DNA of 64,000 nt from Comamonadaceae bacterium (GTDB taxonomy: Bacteria; Pseudomonadota; Gammaproteobacteria; Burkholderiales; Burkholderiaceae_C): assembly GCA_027488115.1 (NCBI GenBank), contig JAIYCG010000002.1:21671-85670 (forward strand). The letters are read 5' to 3'. A program made the position numbers and the translations under genes. This document shows, piece after piece, positions 48,711 through 58,081 of this stretch (positions are counted from its first letter, which is position 1; the number at the start of each line of letters is the position of its first letter). Below the pieces are notes generated by a model. That model was not told where the DNA came from, made no database searches, and saw nothing but the letters and a program-made list of their open reading frames with translations.

Positions 48711-49943
48711 TTGAAAACTATCCAAAAATCAGCCAAACTTGCCAACGTTTGTTATGACATTCGCGGCCCCATCATGGACCGCGCTAGACAGATGGAAGAA
48801 GATGGGCACAAAATCATCAAACTCAACATCGGCAATTTAGCACCGTTTGGTTTCGACGCGCCTGAGGAAATTCAGCAGGACATGATTCGAAACTTGCCCA
48901 ACTCAGCCGGCTATTCGGATAGCAAAGGTATTTTTGGTGCCCGCAAAGCCGTCATGCACGAGACCCAAAAGCAGGGTATCAAGGGCGTATCGCTTGACGA
49001 CATTTATTTGGGAAACGGCGCCAGCGAATTGATCGTGATGGCCACCAATGGATTGCTAGACAATGGTGACGAATTATTGTTACCCGCACCCGACTATCCA
49101 TTGTGGACTGCGGCTGCCAGTTTATCGGGCGGCACACCTGTCCACTACATCTGCGACGAGGCCAATGGTTGGATGCCCAATTTGGCAGACATTCGTTCCA
49201 AAATAACTCCCAAGACCAAGGGCATTGTGGTCATCAACCCCAACAACCCCACCGGTGCTTTGTACAGCGATGAAATTCTTCAAGGCATTGTCGATATCGC
49301 CAGAAAGAATGGCTTGGTGATCTTTGCTGACGAGGTTTATGACAAAGTTCTGTACGATGGTGTGAAGCACACGCCCATGGCCAGCTTGAGTCAAGATGTT
49401 TTAACGCTTACTTTCAACTCGTTGTCAAAAAGTTATCGCTCTTGTGGCTATCGGGCGGGCTGGATGATTGTGACCGGCGACAAGCGATCTGCACAAGACT
49501 ACATTGAAGGGCTGAACATGTTGTCCAACATGCGCCTGTGTGCCAATGTGCCGGGTCAGTGGGCCATTCAAACAGCGCTGGGTGGTCATCAAAGCATCAA
49601 TGAATTGGTCAATGAAGGGGGACGTTTGCGCAAACAGCGTGACCTTGCACATGAACTCATCAATGCTATTCCAGGCGTGTCTTGCGTGAAGCCTCAAGCC
49701 GCGCTGTACATGTTCCCCAAGCTCGATGCTCAAATTTATCCCATCAAGGATGATCAGCAATTCTTCCTTGAAATGTTGCAAGAAACCAAGGTGATGCTGG
49801 TTCAGGGGACGGGCTTCAATTGGGTCGCTCCAGATCACTTCAGAATTGTGTTCTTGCCCCATTTGGACGATTTGCGAGAGGCCATCAATCGCATGGCCAA
49901 GTTTTTAGATAAGGCGCGTCAGAGTTTTGGAACCGCGGTCTAA
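48711..49943 (+). CDS. alaA: Alanine-synthesising aminotransferase (AlaA type)
   Basis: A 410-residue class I/II PLP aminotransferase very close in pattern to E. coli AlaA, which makes alanine from pyruvate and glutamate. Shared features are YDIRGPIMDRARQMEEDGHK, LNIGNLAPFGFDAPEEI, GYSDSKGIFGARKAV, NGASELIVMA and the VINPNNPTGALYS motif. The PLP lysine is in FNSLSKSYRSCGYR near residue 240. The start is TTG 48711 after a GGAGG ribosome site. It is followed by hom and thrC with short gaps, so it looks like the first gene of an amino-acid operon. Confidence 0.9.
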   Translation: MKTIQKSAKLANVCYDIRGPIMDRARQMEEDGHKIIKLNIGNLAPFGFDAPEEIQQDMIRNLPNSAGYSDSKGIFGARKAVMHETQKQGIKGVSLDDIYLGNGASELIVMATNGLLDNGDELLLPAPDYPLWTAAASLSGGTPVHYICDEANGWMPNLADIRSKITPKTKGIVVINPNNPTGALYSDEILQGIVDIARKNGLVIFADEVYDKVLYDGVKHTPMASLSQDVLTLTFNSLSKSYRSCGYRAGWMIVTGDKRSAQDYIEGLNMLSNMRLCANVPGQWAIQTALGGHQSINELVNEGGRLRKQRDLAHELINAIPGVSCVKPQAALYMFPKLDAQIYPIKDDQQFFLEMLQETKVMLVQGTGFNWVAPDHFRIVFLPHLDDLREAINRMAKFLDKARQSFGTAV

Positions 49944-49954
49944 GTGAGAAAAAA

Positions 49955-51277
49955 ATGAAACCGATTCAAGTTGGCCTGTTAGGCATGGGTACTGTGGGCA
50001 GTGGCACCTTCAATGTGCTGCAGCGCAATCAAGAGGAAATCAAACGCCGTGCAGGTCGTGGTATCGAAATCACCATGGTTGCCGATTTAGATGTTGCCAA
50101 AGCGCAATCATTGTCAGGGCCTCATGTGAAGGTGGTCAGTGATGCCCGCCAAATCATTGCCAACCCTGACATCGACATCGTCGTCGAGCTCATTGGTGGT
50201 TATGGCATTGCCAAAGCCTTGGTATTGGAAGCGATTTCAGCTGGCAAGCACGTCGTGACCGCCAACAAAGCCTTATTGGCCGTTCACGGAACCGAAATTT
50301 TTGCAGCAGCCCATGCCAAAGGTGTGATGGTTGCTTTTGAAGCAGCTGTTGCGGGTGGTATACCCATCATCAAGGCTTTGCGAGAAGGTTTGACTGCTAA
50401 CAGAATTCAATGGGTCGCTGGCATTATCAATGGCACTACCAATTTCATTCTGTCCGAAATGCGTGAAAAGGGCTTGGACTTCGCCGATGTGCTCAAAGAG
50501 GCGCAGCGTTTAGGGTATGCAGAGGCTGACCCCACCTTTGACATTGAAGGGGTAGATGCTGCTCACAAAGCCACCCTAATGAGCGCCTTGGCGTTTGGCA
50601 TTCCAGTCCAGTTTGACAAAGCCTACATTGAGGGTATTACCAAGCTGGGCGCGGCTGATATCAAATACGCCGAGCAACTGGGCTATCGCATCAAGTTGTT
50701 GGGCATGACCAAACGCACAGACGCTGGCATTGAGTTGCGCGTTCACCCGAGCTTAGTGCCCACACAACGCTTGATTGCCAATGTAGAAGGTGCGATGAAT
50801 GCGGTCATGGTGCACGGTGATGCAGTGGGAACCACGCTTTACTACGGCAAGGGTGCGGGCTCGGAGCCAACAGCCAGTGCCGTGATCGCCGATTTGGTCG
50901 ACATCACACGCTTGCACACGGCCGACCCTTTGAACAGGGTGCCGCACTTGGCGTTCCAACCTGATGCCATGAGTACCCTGAAAATTTTGCCCATGACAGA
51001 AGTTGTCACCAGCTATTACCTGCGTTTGCGCGTGGCCGATGAAGCCGGTGTTTTGGCCAAACTCACAGGACTCTTGGCCCAAGCCAACATTAGCATCGAT
51101 GCTGTGATTCAGCGTGAGGCCGACCAAGTCAGTCAAGCTGGTGAAAATCAAACCGACGTGATCATTCTCACGCACGATACCGTTGAAGGCAAGATGAACG
51201 AAGTGTTGGCGCACATGCAAGCATTGCCAACCGTGATGGCTCCCATTACAAAAATTCGCAAGGAAGAACTGAACTGA
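49955..51277 (+). CDS. hom: Homoserine dehydrogenase
   Basis: A 440-residue NAD(P)H-dependent enzyme giving homoserine for threonine and methionine. The nucleotide-binding GLLGMGTVGSGTFNVL is at residue 8, VTANKALLAVHG near 104, the catalytic region GIINGTTNFILSEM near 168 and EADPTFDIEGVDAAHK near 203. An ACT domain fills residues 345-440, starting SYYLRLRVADEAGVLAKL, and should mediate threonine feedback. The stop overlaps the thrC ATG (TGATG). Confidence 0.97.
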   Translation: MKPIQVGLLGMGTVGSGTFNVLQRNQEEIKRRAGRGIEITMVADLDVAKAQSLSGPHVKVVSDARQIIANPDIDIVVELIGGYGIAKALVLEAISAGKHVVTANKALLAVHGTEIFAAAHAKGVMVAFEAAVAGGIPIIKALREGLTANRIQWVAGIINGTTNFILSEMREKGLDFADVLKEAQRLGYAEADPTFDIEGVDAAHKATLMSALAFGIPVQFDKAYIEGITKLGAADIKYAEQLGYRIKLLGMTKRTDAGIELRVHPSLVPTQRLIANVEGAMNAVMVHGDAVGTTLYYGKGAGSEPTASAVIADLVDITRLHTADPLNRVPHLAFQPDAMSTLKILPMTEVVTSYYLRLRVADEAGVLAKLTGLLAQANISIDAVIQREADQVSQAGENQTDVIILTHDTVEGKMNEVLAHMQALPTVMAPITKIRKEELN

Positions 51278-52722
51278 TGCGTTACTTGTCCACTCGCGGT
51301 CATGCAGATCGCAAAAGGTTTTGTGAAATTTTGTTAGAGGGCTTGGCCCCCGATGGCGGTTTGTATCTGCCTGAGGCCTACCCCCAAATTTCTTCAACGC
51401 AGTTGGGCCATTTGCGACAAGTCTTTAAAACGCAGGGCTATGCCGCCTTGGCTTACGAAGTGCTTTCTTTGTTCATTGATGACATTCCTCCGCTTGATTT
51501 GAAAGCCTTGTGCCAGAAAACCTACACCGAGGCCATTTTTGGAACGCCTGAAATTGTTCCCATCAAGGTCCTTAAAACCAATGCTGCACCTGGCGCAGTT
51601 GTTTACTTAGAGGCTCTTTCTAATGGGCCTACCTTGGCCTTCAAAGACATGGCCATGCAGTTACTAGGCAATTTGTTTGAATACGAACTCACGCGTCGAA
51701 ATGCAGAGCTCAATATTTTGGGTGCCACTTCAGGCGACACTGGCAGCGCTGCCGAGTACGCCATGCGCGGAAAAAAAGGCGTGCGGGTTTTCATGACCAG
51801 CCCTGAAGGTCGCATGAGTCCTTTTCAGCAAGCGCAAATGTTCAGCTTGCTCGATGCCAACATCCACAACATTGCCATTGAAGGTGTGTTCGACGACTGC
51901 CAAGACATTGTGAAGGCCGTTAGCAACGATTTGGAGTTCAAACGAAAGTACAAAATTGGCACGGTCAATTCCATCAACTGGGCTCGCTTGTTGGCCCAGG
52001 TTGTTTACTACTTTGCGGGTTACTTTCAAGCCACCCAACACGATGCACAAAAAGTCAGCTTCAGTGTGCCAAGTGGCAACTTTGGCAATGTGTGCGCAGG
52101 CCATGTAGCCCGCATGATGGGACTCCCCATTGCGCAACTCATTGTGGCCACGAATGAAAATGATGTGCTCGACGAGTTTTTCAGAACAGGTGTATACCGC
52201 GTTCGAGGCACTGCAGATACACACGAAACTTCCAGCCCGTCCATGGACATTTCCAAAGCCAGCAACTTTGAACGCTTTGTGTTTGATTTGCTGCAACGCG
52301 ATGCTGCCAGAGTCAAAAATTTATTCCACGATCAACTGAACCAAACGGGTCGGTTCGATTTAGGGCAAGACCCGCTTTTTGCGCAAGCCAAAATCAAGTT
52401 TGGCTTTTTGAGCGGCAAAAGCACCCATGCAGATCGACTTCAAACCATTCAAAATGTTTTTGCTGAGAATCACATCATGATTGATACACACACAGCAGAT
52501 GGCTTGAAAGTTGCCGTGCCTCTGGCTCAACCTGATGTTCCTATGCTGGTGTTAGAAACAGCCTTGCCCATTAAGTTTGCAGCAACCCTGGTGGAAGCTC
52601 TGGGCCGTGAGCCTGATCGTCCCCCTAAATTTGAAGGCATTGAAGCTTTACCTAAGCGCGTTGTCCTTATGCCCAAATCGGTAGACGCCGTTAAAGCCTA
52701 TATCGTTCAACATTGCGACTGA
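51277..52722 (+). CDS. thrC: Threonine synthase
   Basis: A 481-residue PLP enzyme turning O-phosphohomoserine into threonine. It begins MRYLSTRGHADRKRFCEIL, has GLAPDGGLYLPE, the PLP lysine K123 in NGPTLAFKDMAMQ, the phosphate-binding GATSGDTGSAAEYA near residue 150 and the SVPSGNFGNVCAGH motif. Length and sequence fit the longer fungal/proteobacterial class. It is translationally coupled to hom; moeA follows 4 bases after its stop. Confidence 0.97.
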   Translation: MRYLSTRGHADRKRFCEILLEGLAPDGGLYLPEAYPQISSTQLGHLRQVFKTQGYAALAYEVLSLFIDDIPPLDLKALCQKTYTEAIFGTPEIVPIKVLKTNAAPGAVVYLEALSNGPTLAFKDMAMQLLGNLFEYELTRRNAELNILGATSGDTGSAAEYAMRGKKGVRVFMTSPEGRMSPFQQAQMFSLLDANIHNIAIEGVFDDCQDIVKAVSNDLEFKRKYKIGTVNSINWARLLAQVVYYFAGYFQATQHDAQKVSFSVPSGNFGNVCAGHVARMMGLPIAQLIVATNENDVLDEFFRTGVYRVRGTADTHETSSPSMDISKASNFERFVFDLLQRDAARVKNLFHDQLNQTGRFDLGQDPLFAQAKIKFGFLSGKSTHADRLQTIQNVFAENHIMIDTHTADGLKVAVPLAQPDVPMLVLETALPIKFAATLVEALGREPDRPPKFEGIEALPKRVVLMPKSVDAVKAYIVQHCD

Positions 52723-52726
52723 GCTT

Positions 52727-54007
52727 ATGACCACCGAAAAGGCTTCAATACGTGCCCCCTTAATGTCTTTGGACGAAGCGCTCAGCTTGGTCCTCAAAGA
52801 TGTCACGGTTTTGAGCCAAACTGATTGGGTCAACACCTTCGAAGCCGATGGACGTGTTTTGTCGCAAGACTTGGTATCAGGTTTACAAGTACCGCCGCAA
52901 GACAATTCTTCAATGGATGGCTATGCTGTTCGCATTGAAGATGTCACGGCTTTGGGTTCGTGCTTGAAGGTGACGCAGCGAATTCCAGCGGGTCAGCATG
53001 GCCATGCCTTGAATCAGGGAGAAGCCGCTCGAATTTTCACAGGCGCTCCCATTCCACCTGGCGCCAACGCGGTGATCATGCAAGAGGATACGACAGTTTC
53101 AAAGAGCGCAAACTCTGAATCTGAGGTGCCAGAAATTGTAGTCAATGCTCTACCTGTCTTGGGGCAATGGATTCGCCGCAGTGGTGAAGACGTTACCCAA
53201 GGCGCGGTGGTTCTGCCTCAAGGCACTCGGCTTGATCCTGCCGCTCTAGGGTTGGCAGCCAGCATTGGCTTGGCCAAGTTGCAAGTGACAAGAAAACCGC
53301 GCGTTGCTTTGTTCTCTACAGGTGATGAATTGGTCATGCCGGGTGATGTTTTGCCCGAAAACATGCGGCCAGGTGCCATTTACAACTCCAACCGTTTTTT
53401 CTTGCGTGCCTTGCTCGTTCGCCTTGGCTGTGAAGTCACTGATTTGGGCATCGTGCCAGACAAATTGGAGGCCACATTGTCAGTTTTGCAAGATGCGGCT
53501 TCCCACCATGATTTGGTCTTGACCAGCGGCGGCGTCTCGGTGGGAGAAGAGGATCATGTGAAACCAGCCGTTGAGGCATTGGGCGGTTTGAATTTGTGGC
53601 AAATCTCAATGAAGCCAGGCAAGCCTTTCGCGTTCGGATTTCTCAAAGCTCAAGCCTCGAATCAGCGTGCTTTTTTCATGGGCCTACCCGGCAACCCAGT
53701 GTCAAGCTTTGTCACTTTTCAATTGCTGGTCAGACCTTTCTTGTTGGCACTGCAAGGCGTGTCGCGCTTACAGACTGAACCCCTTAGCTTGGAGGCTCAC
53801 TTTGACTTGCCAAAACCCGACAAGCGCCGAGAGTTTTTACGCGTGAAGCGAAACGCTCAGGGCGGTCTCGACATTTTTCCGAACCAAAGTTCTGGCGTCT
53901 TAACCTCGGTGGTGTGGGGGGATGGTGTGGTCGATAACCCTGGGTCCAATCCAATCAAGGCAGGAGATTGGGTGCGTTTTTACCCCTTCTCTGAGTGGCT
54001 TCAATGA
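52727..54007 (+). CDS. moeA: Molybdopterin molybdenumtransferase MoeA
   Basis: A 426-residue enzyme inserting molybdate into adenylated molybdopterin. Domain I has the QDNSSMDGYAVR motif near residue 59 and RIFTGAPIPPGANAVIMQED near 104. Domain III (MoCF) has VALFSTGDELVMPG near 194, NSNRFFLRALL and the SGGVSVGEEDHVK motif near 265, then GLPGNPVSSFVTFQLLV. A C-terminal beta domain completes it. It overlaps moaD by four bases and forms a moeA-moaD-moaE unit. Confidence 0.96.
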   Translation: MTTEKASIRAPLMSLDEALSLVLKDVTVLSQTDWVNTFEADGRVLSQDLVSGLQVPPQDNSSMDGYAVRIEDVTALGSCLKVTQRIPAGQHGHALNQGEAARIFTGAPIPPGANAVIMQEDTTVSKSANSESEVPEIVVNALPVLGQWIRRSGEDVTQGAVVLPQGTRLDPAALGLAASIGLAKLQVTRKPRVALFSTGDELVMPGDVLPENMRPGAIYNSNRFFLRALLVRLGCEVTDLGIVPDKLEATLSVLQDAASHHDLVLTSGGVSVGEEDHVKPAVEALGGLNLWQISMKPGKPFAFGFLKAQASNQRAFFMGLPGNPVSSFVTFQLLVRPFLLALQGVSRLQTEPLSLEAHFDLPKPDKRREFLRVKRNAQGGLDIFPNQSSGVLTSVVWGDGVVDNPGSNPIKAGDWVRFYPFSEWLQ

Positions 54008-54252
54008 AAATCACCATTCGTTACTTTGCGTCTTTGCGGGAGTCCTTGGGCCAATCCCATGAGGAACTGGTCACCGAAGCAAAAAATGCGGGTCAAGTTC
54101 GCGACGTCTTGTTGTCAAGGGGTGGCGCATATGCTTGCTTAAGTCGTGACCGTTCTGTCAGAATTGCTTTGAATCAGGTCATGGTGAACGAAGACGCGCT
54201 CATTCACGATAATGCCGAATTGGCCTTCTTCCCCCCTGTCACTGGAGGGTAA
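54004..54252 (+). CDS. moaD: Molybdopterin synthase sulfur carrier subunit MoaD
   Basis: An 82-residue ubiquitin-like protein. It begins MKITIRYFASLRESLG and ends with the Gly-Gly needed for thiocarboxylation (FFPPVTGG). The ATG at 54004 overlaps the moeA stop (ATGA); an in-frame ATG three codons upstream lies inside moeA and is less likely. moaE follows 3 bases after the stop. Confidence 0.94.
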   Translation: MKITIRYFASLRESLGQSHEELVTEAKNAGQVRDVLLSRGGAYACLSRDRSVRIALNQVMVNEDALIHDNAELAFFPPVTGG

Positions 54253-54255
54253 AAA

Positions 54256-54747
54256 GTGAGCGCACGTGTTCTGATTCAAACCGAAGACTTCGATGTGTCG
54301 CATGTCTTGCAACAGCTTCGAGCGGGTGACCTCAGGGTGGGCGCCATTTGCAGTTTTGTGGGAACTGTGCGCGACACCCGCATGCTTTCTGGACAAGCCA
54401 ATGATGAAATCGTCACCATGGAGCTTGAGCACTATCCAAGCATGACGGAATCAGCCATTGAGGCCATGATCGATGAAGCCCATCAGCGTTTTGATTTTTA
54501 CCAGGCCCAGGTCATACACCGCGTCGGTATCTTGAAGCCAGCCGATCAAATTGTTCTGGTGGCAGTTTCGTCGGCGCACCGAGGAGAGAGCTTCAAGGCA
54601 TGTGAATTCTTGATGGACTACCTCAAAACGCAGGCACCTTTCTGGAAAAAGGAAACCACACCTGAAGGGGCGAAGTGGGTTGATGCGCGGGTCAGTGATG
54701 ACGCGGCTTTAGCACGCTGGGGCATCCAGTCCCGCAATTGGGGCTAG
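54256..54747 (+). CDS. moaE: Molybdopterin synthase catalytic subunit MoaE
   Basis: A 163-residue large subunit that transfers sulfur from MoaD to precursor Z. Recognisable are GAICSFVGTVRDTR near residue 29, MELEHYPSMTESAI, the HRVGILKPAD motif near 88 and the SSAHRGESFKACEFLMDYLK stretch. Catalytic lysines are in DYLK near 124 and PFWKKE near 131. The start is GTG 54256. No moaA, moaC or moaB lies in the window. Confidence 0.96.
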   Translation: MSARVLIQTEDFDVSHVLQQLRAGDLRVGAICSFVGTVRDTRMLSGQANDEIVTMELEHYPSMTESAIEAMIDEAHQRFDFYQAQVIHRVGILKPADQIVLVAVSSAHRGESFKACEFLMDYLKTQAPFWKKETTPEGAKWVDARVSDDAALARWGIQSRNWG

Positions 54748-54759
54748 ATTCAAAGTGGG

Positions 54760-55311
54760 TCAGTGTCTGTAGCTTGGGCGCTCAGACTGAAGTGTTTCCA
54801 CTTGCTCTGCGCGTTGAGAAAAGTCAGGCTGCTGCCATTGCGCCTTTTTAAGTGACTGCTCGATGAGGTGCAACAAACCATGCAGCAGGGCTGCCTGCAG
54901 ATTGAATTCACAAGATGCACCACTTGCACTGGTACCACTTTTATCTTGAAATAACAAGTTCAGCCCACCACTGCTGTGAAGATTGAGCTGGACATCCGTG
55001 ACCAGCATGGGTATTTCGCCCAGAGGCAAGTTGAGGTTGTCTGAAACAAATGGGGTAGAAAAGTCAGCTTTGGAGAGAAAGTTCTCACGCTTCAGTTCTG
55101 CCAACATTTGCTGCGCAGTGGTGTCTGTGGCCATGACCTGTGGATCTCGTGCTTCAAGTTGAACCACAGAGGCTTGCAAATGAGGCAGCAAGCGCAAGGT
55201 CATGGCCCGGGTAAGCCACAGTCTGAATTCTTGGTTGTCCTGGTTGCTGACCCTAAGCGCCAAGCGATCTTGACGTTCGTCATATTGGACTGACATCTGA
55301 TGAATGTTCAT
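54760..55311 (-). CDS. Hypothetical protein next to clpB
   Basis: A 183-residue soluble protein that I do not recognise. It has no signal peptide or membrane segment. The first 50 residues (VQYDERQDRLALRVSNQDNQ, EFRLWLTRAMTLRLLPHL) look like beta strands followed by a helix. The middle has PLGEIPMLVTDVQLNLHSSG and GLNLLFQDKSG, and a helical C-terminal part runs FNLQAALLHGLLHLIEQSLK. It may be a compact alpha/beta adaptor-like domain. It is divergent from clpB, 101 bases away, so the two may share a regulatory region, and it is convergent with moaE with no clear terminator. Confidence 0.7.
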   Translation of the reverse strand: MNIHQMSVQYDERQDRLALRVSNQDNQEFRLWLTRAMTLRLLPHLQASVVQLEARDPQVMATDTTAQQMLAELKRENFLSKADFSTPFVSDNLNLPLGEIPMLVTDVQLNLHSSGGLNLLFQDKSGTSASGASCEFNLQAALLHGLLHLIEQSLKKAQWQQPDFSQRAEQVETLQSERPSYRH

Positions 55312-55362
55312 CGGCCTATTTTAGGGCCAGAGTGGGTGAGCTCGGTTGATTTGACCCGGGCT

Positions 55363-55391
55363 CTTGAAAAATAGACACATTGGCCCAAACT
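55363..55391 (+). promoter_or_regulatory. Probable sigma-32 (RpoH) heat-shock promoter of clpB
   Basis: A -35 CTTGAAA (55363-55369), a 14-base spacer and a -10 CCCAAACT (55384-55391). The -35 is the perfect RpoH consensus and the -10 keeps the leading C run of CCCCATNT. The spacer is the usual length. It lies 22 bases before the clpB ATG. Confidence 0.65.
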
Positions 55392-55412
55392 ATTTGCCAA
55401 TAGGAGTTTTCG

Positions 55413-58013
55413 ATGCGAATGGACAAACTAACCACTAAGTTTCAAGAAGCACTTGGCGATGCACAGAGTCTGGCATTGGGCAAAGACCACGCGTACATAG
55501 ACCCTGCGCACGTCTTGTTGGCCATGCTGCAGCAGCAAGATGGACCGAAGGCCTTGCTGCAAAGGGCTGGCGTCAACATGACTTCGCTCATGTCGGCCGC
55601 CCATGCAGCCGTAGAACGCTTGCCACAAGTCACGGGTCAGGACCAAGTTCAAGTGGGGCCTGAGTTGGTCAAGTTGTTGCAGGCCGCCGAAAAGGAATCG
55701 ATCAAAAGGGGCGATGCATTTGTTGCCAGTGAACTCTTTTTGTTAGCCCTGACAGACGGCAAGTCAGAATTGACCCGAACGGTCAAGGCAGCAGGTTTAA
55801 GTCGTCAATCATTAGAAGCCGCAGTCGATGCCGTTCGAGGAGGACAAAACGTGAACAGTGCTGACGCAGAGGGCCAAAGAGAATCTCTCAAAAAATACTG
55901 CTTGGACTTAACAGAGCGGGCTCGCATGGGCAAGCTGGACCCCGTGATTGGACGCGATGACGAAATACGTCGAGCCATTCAGGTCTTGCAGCGCCGAACC
56001 AAAAACAACCCTGTTCTGATTGGTGAACCAGGTGTTGGCAAAACCGCTATCGTGGAGGGCTTGGCCCAGCGCATTGTGGCGGGTGAGGTGCCCGATTCTC
56101 TGAAAGGCAAACGGGTTTTGTCTTTGGACATGGCTTCATTGCTAGCGGGCGCCAAATTTCGGGGAGAATTTGAAGAACGGCTGAAGTCAGTGCTGAACGA
56201 GTTGGCCAAAGATGAAGGACAGACCATCGTCTTCATTGACGAATTGCACACCATGGTGGGCGCCGGTAAGGCTGAAGGTGCGATGGACGCAGGTAACATG
56301 CTGAAACCAGCCTTAGCCCGCGGCGAGTTGCACTGTGTGGGTGCAACCACCCTTGACGAATACCGCAAATACATCGAAAAAGACGCAGCACTTGAGCGCC
56401 GTTTTCAAAAGATTTTGGTGGGTGAGCCCAGTGTTGAGGCCACCATTGCCATCTTGCGAGGTTTGCAAGAAAAGTATGAAATTCACCACGGCGTTGACAT
56501 CACAGACCCCGCCATTGTGGCAGCGGCGGAACTCAGCCACCGCTACATCACAGACCGGTTCTTACCCGACAAAGCGATCGATTTGATCGATGAGGCTGCC
56601 TCAAAAATAAAAATCGAAATTGACTCAAAACCTGAAGTGATCGACAAGTTAGACAGGCGCTTGATTCAGCTTCAAATTGAACGTGAAGCAGTCAAAAAAG
56701 AAACCGATGAAGCCTCACAAAAACGACTGGGTCTGATTGAAGAAGAAATTGTCAGTCTCAAAAAACAAGCCGCTGATTTGGAAGAAATTTGGAAGACTGA
56801 AAAAGCCCAGGCTCAGGGCAGTCAAAACGTTCGAGAGAAAATTGACCAACTGCGTCAGCAAATAGAAGAGCTCACACGCAAAGGCGATTTCAATAAAGTG
56901 GCCGAGCTGCAATATGGCAAGTTGCCAGAGCTCGAAAAGCTTCTGAAAGAAACACAAGCCAATGAGCTGAATCCTGCAGCTGGCGCTGCCCCACGCCTAT
57001 TGCGAACCCAAGTGGGCGCAGAAGAAATAGCTGAGGTTGTCAGCCGTGCAACGGGCATTCCAGTGTCAAAAATGATGCAAGGTGAGCGCGAAAAACTGTT
57101 GCAAATGGAAGTTAAATTGCACGAGCGCGTGGTGGGTCAAGACGAAGCCATTACAGCTGTTTCTCATGCCATTCGCCGTTCTCGCTCTGGCTTGTCCGAT
57201 CCGCAAAGACCCACAGGCTCCTTTTTATTCTTGGGTCCAACGGGTGTCGGCAAAACCGAGTTGTGTAAAGCACTGGCTGGGTTCTTGTTTGACAGTGAAG
57301 ATCATCTCATTCGCATCGACATGAGTGAGTTCATGGAAAAGCACTCTGTGGCTCGTCTTATTGGTGCGCCGCCGGGTTATGTTGGCTATGAAGAGGGCGG
57401 TTACTTGACTGAAGCGGTGCGCCGCAAGCCTTACTCGGTGCTGCTCTTGGATGAAGTTGAAAAGGCCCATCCAGATGTGTTCAATGTGCTGTTGCAGGTG
57501 CTTGACGATGGACGGCTTACGGATGGACAAGGTCGCACCGTTGACTTTAAAAACACTGTGATCGTGATGACCTCCAACATCGGCTCGCATTTGATTCAGG
57601 CCATGGTGGGTGAACCCAACGAGGACATCAAAGAAGCCGTTTGGGGCGAACTTAAAAATCATTTCCGACCAGAGTTTTTAAACCGAATAGACGAAACGGT
57701 GGTGTTCCACAGCCTAGACGCCAAGCACATCGAATCAATTGCCAAAATTCAATTGAAAATTTTGGAAGCTCGATTGGCCAAAATGGACTTGCATTTACAA
57801 GTTTCAACGGCGTCATTGGCGGAGTTGGCCAAGGTGGGATTCGATCCTATTTTTGGCGCACGCCCTCTGAAGCGCGCTGTTCAGCAACGGATTGAAAATC
57901 CTTTGTCCAAACTGCTTTTGGAGGGTAAGTTCTTGCCTAAGTCCGTTATTCCTGTTGATGTTGACCCAGTCAATGAGCCTGGCGTCTTTAAATTCGATCG
58001 GGTTGTGAATTAA
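55413..58013 (+). CDS. clpB: ATP-dependent disaggregase ClpB
   Basis: An 866-residue Hsp100 protein that pulls apart aggregates with DnaK. It has the double Clp N-domain (residues 1-145), the first AAA module with Walker A GEPGVGKT near residue 204, and the ClpB middle coiled coil, about residues 410-525, rich in Lys and Glu ([19 protein letters not shown]). The second AAA module has GPTGVGKT near 608 and [16 protein letters not shown]. The middle domain separates it from ClpA and ClpC. A second Met is at residue 3 (55419). A heat-shock promoter is recognisable upstream. Confidence 0.97.
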   Translation: MRMDKLTTKFQEALGDAQSLALGKDHAYIDPAHVLLAMLQQQDGPKALLQRAGVNMTSLMSAAHAAVERLPQVTGQDQVQVGPELVKLLQAAEKESIKRGDAFVASELFLLALTDGKSELTRTVKAAGLSRQSLEAAVDAVRGGQNVNSADAEGQRESLKKYCLDLTERARMGKLDPVIGRDDEIRRAIQVLQRRTKNNPVLIGEPGVGKTAIVEGLAQRIVAGEVPDSLKGKRVLSLDMASLLAGAKFRGEFEERLKSVLNELAKDEGQTIVFIDELHTMVGAGKAEGAMDAGNMLKPALARGELHCVGATTLDEYRKYIEKDAALERRFQKILVGEPSVEATIAILRGLQEKYEIHHGVDITDPAIVAAAELSHRYITDRFLPDKAIDLIDEAASKIKIEIDSKPEVIDKLDRRLIQLQIEREAVKKETDEASQKRLGLIEEEIVSLKKQAADLEEIWKTEKAQAQGSQNVREKIDQLRQQIEELTRKGDFNKVAELQYGKLPELEKLLKETQANELNPAAGAAPRLLRTQVGAEEIAEVVSRATGIPVSKMMQGEREKLLQMEVKLHERVVGQDEAITAVSHAIRRSRSGLSDPQRPTGSFLFLGPTGVGKTELCKALAGFLFDSEDHLIRIDMSEFMEKHSVARLIGAPPGYVGYEEGGYLTEAVRRKPYSVLLLDEVEKAHPDVFNVLLQVLDDGRLTDGQGRTVDFKNTVIVMTSNIGSHLIQAMVGEPNEDIKEAVWGELKNHFRPEFLNRIDETVVFHSLDAKHIESIAKIQLKILEARLAKMDLHLQVSTASLAELAKVGFDPIFGARPLKRAVQQRIENPLSKLLLEGKFLPKSVIPVDVDPVNEPGVFKFDRVVN

Positions 58014-58081
58014 AGAAGCAGGCAGGGGGTGATGTCATTGGCGCTTTGAAAGTATCATGCGGCTTCACTGTACGAGGCCTT

